A stretch of DNA of 5,702 bases. Source: an uncultured Megasphaera sp. Its GTDB lineage: Bacteria > Bacillota > Negativicutes > Veillonellales > Megasphaeraceae. The position numbers were made by a program, and so were the translations under genes. Under the pieces are notes generated by a model, which saw nothing but the letters and a program-made list of their open reading frames with translations, had not been told where the DNA came from and ran no database searches. Numbering within the stretch: position 1 is the first letter of the stretch; each line of letters begins with the position of its first letter. The stretch lies in NCBI GenBank assembly GCA_937895695.1, contig CALBLM010000137.1, positions 1 to 5,702 of the forward strand, read 5' to 3'. Positions 1 to 4,915 of the stretch are shown here, piece by piece.

Positions 1-1
1 T

Positions 2-1168
2 ATGGGACGCCGAAAAATGATTTTAGTATTAGCCGTTATCTTTTTCTGTGCTGCCATGGGATGTACGTTGGCTCCATCTGTTTGGGTCATGATTCCTTGT
101 CGTTTTATTTTAGGTTTAGCTGTCGGCGGTGCTTCCGTTGCAGTTCCTATTTATTTAGCTGAAATCTCTCCGTCAGACCGACGTGGTCGTATGGTTACGC
201 AAAATGAATTGATGATTGTATCAGGTCAGTTTTTGGCATACGTATGCAATGCCGTTTTAGGAACCCTCTTTGATAGTACCGGCTATATTTGGCGGTATAT
301 GCTTTTTTTGGCAACTCTGCCAGCGATTGCCCTTTTCTTTGGGATGATGCGGATGCCGGAATCGCCGCGCTGGATGATTCTCAAAGGTTTGCTCAGTGAT
401 GCCTTGGACGTATTGAAAAAACTACGGTCTAGTGAAATCGAAGCTATTGCAGAATTGAACGAAATTGAAGACAGCATAAAACAAGAAACAATGGTCAAAC
501 AGTATAGTTGGAAAGACTTAAAACGACCGTGGATTCTTCGTATTCTGCTTATCGGTATTGGCGTTACCGTTGCGACCCGGTTTACTGGCGTAAATACCAT
601 TATGTTTTACGGCACGCAAATTTTAACGGATGCCGGCTTTGGTCGTCAAATTGCCCTCATTGCTAATGTCGCTAACGGGCTGACGTCTGTCATAGCTACC
701 TTAGCAGGAATTTGGCTGTTGGGAAAGATGGGCCGTCGGACTATGTTTCTGACGGGTCTCGGCGGGACGACGACAAGCCTACTTCTGATTGCCCTATCTT
801 CTATGTACTTGAGCGGAACGGCAATGCTGCCTTTTATCGTATTGGGAATGACTATTTTATTCTTATCTTTTATGCAAGGCTGCATTGCACCGATACTTTG
901 GCTGGTCATTGCAGAAATATTTCCGCTCCGCCTGCGTGGACTGGGAATGGGTATCTGCATCTTTTTCTTGTGGATTGTTGACTTTATCATCGGCTCTGTT
1001 TTTCCCGTATTACTCGATACGTGGGGATTGTCGGCAGCCTTCTTCTTCTTTGTTGTCAGTGGTATTATTGCCATGATTTTTGTGAAATTTTGCGTACCTG
1101 AAACCAAGGGGAAATCGCTGGAAGAAATTGAAAGGTATTTCCGGGCTGTTGGCACTGAGAAAAACTAA
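2..1168 (+). CDS. MFS sugar porter, IolT-like (5' end outside window)
   Basis: This is the C-terminal part of a major-facilitator sugar porter, an inner-membrane transporter probably driven by proton symport. The frame is open at the left edge. The Met at position 2 is internal, because it sits in the MGRRK loop 2-3 signature. Comparison with the paralogue at 4916 suggests about 80 residues are missing, for a total near 470, usual for the family. Visible marks are the loop 4-5 RGR motif, PESPRW (residues 119-124 of the fragment), TGVN in TM7, LGKMGRR in loop 8-9, EIFPLRLRG, and the C-terminal PETKGKSLEEIE. TM3 to TM12 are recognisable as hydrophobic blocks. The Gln-Gln pair usual before TGxN is Thr-Arg here. 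The gene is followed after 67 bp by a TIM-barrel gene on the same strand, probably co-transcribed. IolT resemblance is from memory of the family; the substrate (inositol, other polyol or sugar) is inference. Confidence 0.93.
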   Translation: MGRRKMILVLAVIFFCAAMGCTLAPSVWVMIPCRFILGLAVGGASVAVPIYLAEISPSDRRGRMVTQNELMIVSGQFLAYVCNAVLGTLFDSTGYIWRYMLFLATLPAIALFFGMMRMPESPRWMILKGLLSDALDVLKKLRSSEIEAIAELNEIEDSIKQETMVKQYSWKDLKRPWILRILLIGIGVTVATRFTGVNTIMFYGTQILTDAGFGRQIALIANVANGLTSVIATLAGIWLLGKMGRRTMFLTGLGGTTTSLLLIALSSMYLSGTAMLPFIVLGMTILFLSFMQGCIAPILWLVIAEIFPLRLRGLGMGICIFFLWIVDFIIGSVFPVLLDTWGLSAAFFFFVVSGIIAMIFVKFCVPETKGKSLEEIERYFRAVGTEKN

Positions 1169-1169
1169 A

Positions 1170-1193
1170 CGAAAGAATGTGAAAAGTCTTTCG
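1170..1193 (+). other. Small intercistronic hairpin
   Basis: A perfect 7-bp inverted repeat, CGAAAGA (1170-1176) and TCTTTCG (1187-1193), with a 10-nt loop begins two bases after the transporter stop codon. No T-run follows, so it is not a normal terminator. It could protect or process the transcript between the porter and the TIM-barrel gene, or be chance. I see no convincing promoter in the rest of this 67-bp gap: a TATAAC at 1200-1205 has no -35 partner. Confidence 0.3.
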
Positions 1194-1235
1194 GCTCTGT
1201 ATAACAAAGTGAATCGATTACTGGAGGAATGAATT

Positions 1236-2204
1236 ATGAAATTATCTATTTGTACAGATGTGTTTGGGAAAATTCCTTTTACGGATATGTTGGATAAAGT
1301 AAAAGCCTATGGCTTGGATGCTATTGAACTAACAACCGGCGGATGGGGAGGCTGCTTCTTTGTCCCATCAGCAGAAGAACTCATTCAAAATCCGGAAAAA
1401 TTAAAAGCGTTTAAAGCAGAAATTCATAAACGGGGCCTGACGATTTCGGCATTAAATTGTTCCGGCAATCCCTTAATTGACACCCCGATGGGCCATGCTC
1501 ACAGCAAGACTATCCATGATACGGTAGTCTTGGCAGAACGTTTGGGCGTAAAGACCATTGTTACGATGTCCGGCCTGCCGGCAGGAGCTCCTGGCGATAA
1601 AACGCCGAACTGGATTACATCGACTATTTCTTGGCCAGACTTTGACGGTTGCAATTATATGGCAGATGCTGTTAAATATCAATGGCAAGTGGCTTCTGAA
1701 TGGTGGACAGAATTTACGCAGTTTGCCAAAGATCACGGCATTGAAAAAATTGCTATTGAAGAATTTCCATGCCAACTGGTATATAATGTCCGTTCGCTTA
1801 ATACATTGATAGAAGCGGTAGGACCGGAACTAGGGAAATTAATCGGCATGAACTTAGATCCGTCTCATTTGATGATTCAAGGAGCTGACCCCATTGCAGC
1901 TGCACGGGCTTTGGGCGATAAGATATGTTATGTTCACGGCAAAGATGCCCGTATTGAACGCGGCTTGGCGGATGTAGATGGACTCCTTGAAAATCTACCG
2001 GTTACGGCAACCAAGAACAGAACGTGGAATTACGTAGCTGTTGGCTGCGGGAAAGATTTACAATGGTGGAAAGAATTCTTTTCGGTGGTGCATATGATGG
2101 GCTACGATGGCTATGTTTCTTTGGAAATGGAAGATCTGACAATGAACGTCGAAGCAGGGCTTCAGACCTCTATTGATGCATTAAAAGCTACCATTAGTAA
2201 ATGA
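1236..2204 (+). CDS. Sugar phosphate isomerase/epimerase-like TIM-barrel protein
   Basis: This is a 322-residue soluble protein of the xylose-isomerase-like TIM-barrel superfamily (AP_endonuc_2, COG1082). Members are metal-dependent isomerases, epimerases, dehydratases or lyases acting on sugars and polyols. The expected metal-site pattern is present: Glu175 in IAIEEFP, Asp208 and His211 in NLDPSH, His234 in VHGKD, and Glu297 in SLEMED at the last strand. Two stretches may shape the substrate pocket: a Gly/Trp-rich segment at 35-40 (GGWGGC) and a long insert around 112-150 holding GLPAGAPGDKTPNW. The start is supported by GGAGG at 1223-1227, 8 nt upstream. There is no signal peptide. It follows a sugar porter and ends at a strong terminator, so it probably acts on the imported compound or a product of it. 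Superfamily is confident. The exact reaction is unknown to me; a role on oxidised (keto) sugars or glycosides is one option. Confidence 0.9.
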   Translation: MKLSICTDVFGKIPFTDMLDKVKAYGLDAIELTTGGWGGCFFVPSAEELIQNPEKLKAFKAEIHKRGLTISALNCSGNPLIDTPMGHAHSKTIHDTVVLAERLGVKTIVTMSGLPAGAPGDKTPNWITSTISWPDFDGCNYMADAVKYQWQVASEWWTEFTQFAKDHGIEKIAIEEFPCQLVYNVRSLNTLIEAVGPELGKLIGMNLDPSHLMIQGADPIAAARALGDKICYVHGKDARIERGLADVDGLLENLPVTATKNRTWNYVAVGCGKDLQWWKEFFSVVHMMGYDGYVSLEMEDLTMNVEAGLQTSIDALKATISK

Positions 2205-2249
2205 TATCGAAAAGGAATTATTTCAACAATCATTACATATAAGAAACGA

Positions 2250-2289
2250 AAAAACAGGAATTGCCGCAGCAGCGGCAGTCCCTGTTTTT
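2250..2289. terminator. Bidirectional rho-independent terminator
   Basis: Arms 2250-2267 and 2272-2289 form an 18-position stem with one mismatch (2259/2280) and one G-T wobble, closed by an AGCA tetraloop. The upper stem is GC-rich (TGCCGC/GCGGCA). T-runs exist on both strands: TTTTT at 2285-2289 on +, and the complement of the A-run at 2249-2254 on -. It lies between the convergent TIM-barrel gene and the EIIA gene and should end both transcripts. Confidence 0.9.
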
Positions 2290-2299
2290 GTATATATAC

Positions 2300-2617
2300 T
2301 TACTTATTTAATTTTGCATATAAATTGATAATTTCTTCAACCATATCGCGCATGGCTAACGCCGTCATGACATAATCTTGAGCATGTGTAATGACAACGT
2401 TTAACGGTTCAGTCAATGTGCCGTCAGCATATTTTTTTAACAATTCTTGCGTTTGGAGCTGATGGGCTTTTAAAAGCACTTTGTCTGCTTCTCTTAAAGC
2501 ATCTTCAGCTTTGCCAAAATTATTTTTACGGGCTTGTTTCATGGCTTCTGTTAATTTACCACGGCCATCACCGGCCAAACTAATGATTTGGAAAGCTAAT
2601 TCGTCATACGATGTCAT
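2300..2617 (-). CDS. PTS lactose/cellobiose-family EIIA component
   Basis: This is a 105-residue cytoplasmic phosphocarrier of the PTS EIIA Lac/Cel family (LacF/CelC/ChbA type). These are all-helical trimers that take phosphate from HPr and pass it to an EIIB. The active-site histidine is His78 in VVITHAQDYVMTA, and Asp81 in the same motif matches the trimer's metal-binding aspartate. The AHQLQTQ segment (51-57) and the N-terminal IISLAGDGRGK also fit. The length is normal. The start is set by AGGAGG (complement of 2625-2630), 7 nt upstream. No EIIB or EIIC gene is in the window, so it is a lone EIIA with its own promoter. It converges on the TIM-barrel gene and shares its terminator. It may serve a permease encoded elsewhere, or link PTS phosphorylation state to local regulation; the second idea is speculative. 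Confidence 0.93.
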   Translation of the reverse strand: MTSYDELAFQIISLAGDGRGKLTEAMKQARKNNFGKAEDALREADKVLLKAHQLQTQELLKKYADGTLTEPLNVVITHAQDYVMTALAMRDMVEEIINLYAKLNK

Positions 2618-2667
2618 GTCAAATCCTCCTAGTTACGACATAAAAGCAATATTTGTAGAATATAAAG

Positions 2668-2696
2668 AAAATATCATGTTGTCGATGGGTTGTCAA
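2668..2696 (-). promoter_or_regulatory. Sigma-70/SigA-type promoter for the EIIA gene
   Basis: On the minus strand a perfect TTGACA -35 (complement of 2691-2696) is separated by 17 nt from TATTTT (complement of 2668-2673). TG one base before the -10 gives an extended -10 (TGATATTTT). A start near 2661 would leave a leader of roughly 45 nt carrying the AGGAGG site. This is the best-looking promoter in the window and may need no activator. Confidence 0.7.
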
Positions 2697-2717
2697 TATA
2701 CAGCGACATAGAATTCG

Positions 2718-2753
2718 TGTATGGAGACAATGTGATTTTTGTATAGAAACTAT
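2718..2753. repeat. Phased direct repeat, candidate regulator operator
   Basis: TGTATGGAGACAAT (2718-2731) and TGTATAGAAACTAT (2740-2753) match at 11 of 14 positions. Their starts are 22 bp apart, so both lie on about the same face of the helix. AraC-family monomers commonly bind tandem direct repeats spaced about two turns apart. The pair lies in the divergent region upstream of both the EIIA promoter (about -57 to -92) and the araC-type gene promoter. Binding by the adjacent regulator is inference. Confidence 0.4.
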
Positions 2754-2808
2754 TTTTAGGGTAGATGTATACTTTTTAACGTAAAAATGGGTATATATAG
2801 TAGTAAAG

Positions 2809-2837
2809 TTGGTTTATTTTGTGGAATATAGTATAAT
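2809..2837 (+). promoter_or_regulatory. Promoter for the AraC-family regulator gene
   Basis: A consensus TATAAT (2832-2837) lies 17 nt after TTGGTT (2809-2814), a weak -35 matching three of six bases. Transcription would begin near 2844, about 37 nt before the preferred start codon. Upstream, GGGTA recurs at 2759-2763 and 2789-2793 (30 bp apart), and TTTTTA-ACG-TAAAAA (2773-2787) forms a small inverted repeat. Either could be a control site, though the region is AT-rich. Confidence 0.6.
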
Positions 2838-2866
2838 ATAAAAAAGTACAGGAAACGTGATGGAAG

Positions 2867-2872
2867 AAAGGA
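2867..2872 (+). promoter_or_regulatory. Ribosome binding site deciding the regulator start
   Basis: AAAGGA, in a purine-rich run, lies 8 nt before ATG 2881. The in-frame GTG 2857 and ATG 2860 have only AGGAAA at 2850-2855, 1 to 4 nt away, which is too close. Starting there would also translate the Shine-Dalgarno run itself as MEERKKG. Confidence 0.7.
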
Positions 2873-2880
2873 AGAAGGGC

Positions 2881-3771
2881 ATGGCGCTTATTTATCGTAA
2901 AAAAACAACAGAAAAAACACTTCCACTCAATGACGGCATTCATTTATCTTATGTGGGATATGCTGATAAAGAGGAAACCAGTTTGCCGTCGGCATTTCAT
3001 GCACATCAACGTCATTTAGAACTGCAGTATGTCATTCGCGGGGCGGCTAATATTAGTATTGATGGCGGCATATATCATGTACAAGCTGGAGATTTTGTCA
3101 TTTACAATAAAGGTGTAGTTCATGATGAATGTGCTGATCCGGAACAGGGATTTTGGTTTTATAATTGTGGCTTGCGGGGATTGGCTCTTCCCGGATTGGA
3201 AGCAGATCATTTACTGCGCCCCGAATGGTCACCGCAGATTCACACGGGTCCGCTGGCCTCATCGATTGAATCGTTATTTTCTTGCTTATATCAGCAGATG
3301 GAACAAGAAAAGCAAGATGCCGATTTAATATGTTATCATTTGCTGTATGCGCTTCTGTATATCTTGTTGTATCAAGTGCCGTATATGCCCAAAGCGAAAC
3401 AGACAAAGAGTGAAGCCGTGTTAAGTCAGGTGAAAGACTATATGGATCATCATTTTATGGAAGAACTGTCTATTGCAGATCTTAGTGCCAGAGCAAATAT
3501 GAGTGTGTCTAGTTTTGCCCATCAATTTAAAAAACGCTCCGGCTTTGCGCCCATTCAATATATTATCCGTCGGCGTATTGGGTTGGCACAAAATTTATTG
3601 ATTCGGACGGATTTATCCATTACAGCAATCAGCCTGCGCGCAGGTTTTGACAATGTCAGTTATTTTAATAATCAGTTTAAAAAATTTGCAGGGTTATCAC
3701 CACAGAATTATCGTAAATTAAAAATTGGTAAATCGCAGTTTAAACGAATCGATAAGATATGTAATATATAA
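2881..3771 (+). CDS. AraC-family transcriptional regulator
   Basis: This is a 296-residue one-component regulator. The N-terminal cupin sensor (about 15-100) shows HAHQRHLELQYVIRG and then a second cupin motif around AGDFVIYNKGVVHDE, with His40, His42, His45 and His81 as possible ligand or metal contacts. A mixed helical linker (about 125-175) leads to the C-terminal AraC/XylS DNA-binding domain (about 182-281). That domain has a first HTH around LSIADLSARANMSVSSFAHQFKK (195-218) and a second around SITAISLRAGFDNVSYFNNQFKK, ending in the hallmark GLSPQNYRK. It sits between the two porter/TIM-barrel operons and divergent from the EIIA gene, so it probably senses the imported compound or a product and activates one or more of these promoters. 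A longer form from GTG 2857 (304 residues) is possible but less likely. Family assignment is secure; effector and targets are inferred. Confidence 0.94.
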   Translation: MALIYRKKTTEKTLPLNDGIHLSYVGYADKEETSLPSAFHAHQRHLELQYVIRGAANISIDGGIYHVQAGDFVIYNKGVVHDECADPEQGFWFYNCGLRGLALPGLEADHLLRPEWSPQIHTGPLASSIESLFSCLYQQMEQEKQDADLICYHLLYALLYILLYQVPYMPKAKQTKSEAVLSQVKDYMDHHFMEELSIADLSARANMSVSSFAHQFKKRSGFAPIQYIIRRRIGLAQNLLIRTDLSITAISLRAGFDNVSYFNNQFKKFAGLSPQNYRKLKIGKSQFKRIDKICNI

Positions 3772-3785
3772 TTAACAATATATGC

Positions 3786-3810
3786 ATTTATCATATACAA
3801 TATGATAAAT
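3786..3810. repeat. Perfect 11-bp palindrome after the regulator gene
   Basis: ATTTATCATAT (3786-3796) and ATATGATAAAT (3800-3810) are exact inverted repeats around ACA, flanked by TGC on the left and TTGCA on the right. The element begins 14 bp after the regulator stop codon and lies just before the terminator. It has no GC clamp or T-run of its own. It may be an AT-rich mRNA 3' hairpin, or an operator for a dimeric repressor acting on the next promoter. Confidence 0.5.
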
Positions 3811-3816
3811 TTGCAG

Positions 3817-3852
3817 AATAGTGCAAAACTTTGAGTTTGCACTATTTTTTTT
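3817..3852 (+). terminator. Rho-independent terminator of the regulator gene
   Basis: Arms 3817-3830 and 3834-3846 pair over 13 bp with one bulged A (3825) and a TTG loop; the core is AATAGTGC/GCACTATT. Eight T residues (3845-3852) follow. It separates the regulator transcript from the downstream TIM-barrel/porter operon, which therefore needs its own promoter in 3853-3965. Confidence 0.85.
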
Positions 3853-3855
3853 GTC

Positions 3856-3905
3856 CCAAAATGAGCAGTAATATGAAAGAAAATTATCCAAAATATGACT
3901 ATAAT
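3856..3905 (+). promoter_or_regulatory. Probable activator-dependent promoter of the second operon
   Basis: A consensus -10 TATAAT is at 3900-3905, 61 nt before the start codon. The -35 position for a 17-nt spacer (3877-3882) reads AAGAAA, with no resemblance to TTGACA. CCAAAATGA (3856-3864) and CCAAAATATGA (3888-3898) form an imperfect direct repeat 32 bp apart, the second copy abutting the -10. A good -10 without a -35 and with nearby repeats is the pattern of an activator-dependent promoter. Control by the adjacent AraC protein is inferred. Confidence 0.5.
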
Positions 3906-3965
3906 TAAACCATAAATTGAACGTATTCATCACAACACTATATAAGAAGGAAGGAAGTTGTCACA

Positions 3966-4886
3966 ATGAAAATTGCATTTGACGTAGACGTATTAGCGAA
4001 ACAAATGAGCATCAATGACATGGTACATCAAGTTGCCGATTGGGGATATAAATATATCGAACAATCACCGCATCCACGTATCAATCCGTTTTACAAACAT
4101 CCCTTATTTTCAGAAGAATGCGAAGCAGAATATCGCAAAGCTTTAAAAGAAACGGGCGTAGAAATTTCCTCATTTATTTGTGTCTATCGTTGGTCCGGTC
4201 CGACAGAAGAACAACGTCAACATGCCGTAGCCAACTGGAAAAAGATGATTGAAATTGCTGTGAATATGAACGTCCCCGTTATTAATACGGAATTTTCCGG
4301 AGATCCCAATCAACAGGAAATCTGCAATGGTATGTGGTTCCGCTCAATGGAAGAATTACTGCCGATTATTGAAAAAGAAGGCTTGCGCGTTGAAATACAG
4401 TCTCATCCGTATGATTTCTGCGAACTCAACAATGAAGCTTGCGATATGGTCAAATCATTCCGCAGCAAAAACTTGGGCTATGTCTATTCCAGCCCGCATG
4501 GATTCTTCTATGATCAAGGCAAAGGCGATGTACGGTCTATGCTGAAATATGCCGGCGATGAATTGACACACGTATTGTTTGCCGATACATATAATCAAAC
4601 CTTAGACTGCCGGTACATTCTGAACCCGCCATTCCTCAATCAACGGGGACGTGCTGATGCGACGATTCATCAGCATTTAGCAATGGGTGAAGGCGAAGTC
4701 GATTTTGAGGGTATCTTCGAAACGTTGCGGGAAACAAATTTTGCGACAAAACAGCTCAAAGACAATGCACCGAAAGTAGGCGGCGATACGATTGCCTGCG
4801 TATCCTATTTCGGATTCCCTGAAAAAATGGCAGTCCAAGCACCGGCTGCACGAGAACGGATTGAACGGGAATTATTAGGTAAATAA
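3966..4886 (+). CDS. IolH-like TIM-barrel protein (sugar isomerase/epimerase superfamily)
   Basis: This is a 306-residue soluble protein of the xylose-isomerase-like TIM-barrel superfamily. It has segments I associate with IolH of inositol catabolism: YRWSGP (74-79), WKKMIEIA (91-98), INTEFSGDP (106-114), RSMEELLP (126-133), a PHxxF-like SHPYDF (146-151), RYILNPP (216-222) and IHQHLAMGEGEVDF (234-247). Polar residues likely to line the pocket include Glu109, Glu143, His147, His178, Asp207, His235 and His237. The HVHxAD motif I expect reads HVLFAD (202-207), and no SLE-type glutamate is seen on the last strand (ACVSYFGFPE), so the metal site differs from the other barrel protein in this window. 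AAGGAAG at 3951-3957 precedes the ATG. A porter gene follows after 29 bp, so both are probably co-transcribed. The true reaction is unknown. Some barrel proteins of this superfamily are catalytic subunits of C-glycoside-cleaving enzymes, but their small partner subunit is not visible here. Confidence 0.88.
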   Translation: MKIAFDVDVLAKQMSINDMVHQVADWGYKYIEQSPHPRINPFYKHPLFSEECEAEYRKALKETGVEISSFICVYRWSGPTEEQRQHAVANWKKMIEIAVNMNVPVINTEFSGDPNQQEICNGMWFRSMEELLPIIEKEGLRVEIQSHPYDFCELNNEACDMVKSFRSKNLGYVYSSPHGFFYDQGKGDVRSMLKYAGDELTHVLFADTYNQTLDCRYILNPPFLNQRGRADATIHQHLAMGEGEVDFEGIFETLRETNFATKQLKDNAPKVGGDTIACVSYFGFPEKMAVQAPAARERIERELLGK

Positions 4887-4915
4887 TGGTATAGATATAT
4901 GCGGAAGGAGTTGTT

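Noticed and set aside
646..1155. Open frame of 169 codons on the minus strand inside the left porter
   Set aside because: It is antisense to a gene with clear porter motifs, its product is low-complexity and basic, and no ribosome binding site or family match is visible. The same applies to the minus-strand frame 283-600.
1170..1193. Terminator between the left porter and the TIM-barrel gene
   Set aside because: The stem is only 7 bp and no T-run follows, so full termination is unlikely.
1177..1194. Possible catabolite-responsive element (TGAAAAGTCTTTCG, 1180-1193)
   Set aside because: It lacks the central CG of the cre consensus and the final A, and the partial symmetry is explained by the 1170-1193 hairpin.
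2618..2880. Riboswitch or small RNA gene in the divergent region
   Set aside because: The leaders predicted from both promoters are only about 40 nt, and no structured aptamer-like or GC-rich fold is visible in this AT-rich stretch.
3966..4886. Naming the gene iolH or calling it a C-glycoside deglycosidase subunit
   Set aside because: The IolH resemblance is real but key motifs differ and no other iol gene is present. The small partner subunit of C-glycoside deglycosidases is not seen in the window. Neither name is justified from this sequence alone.
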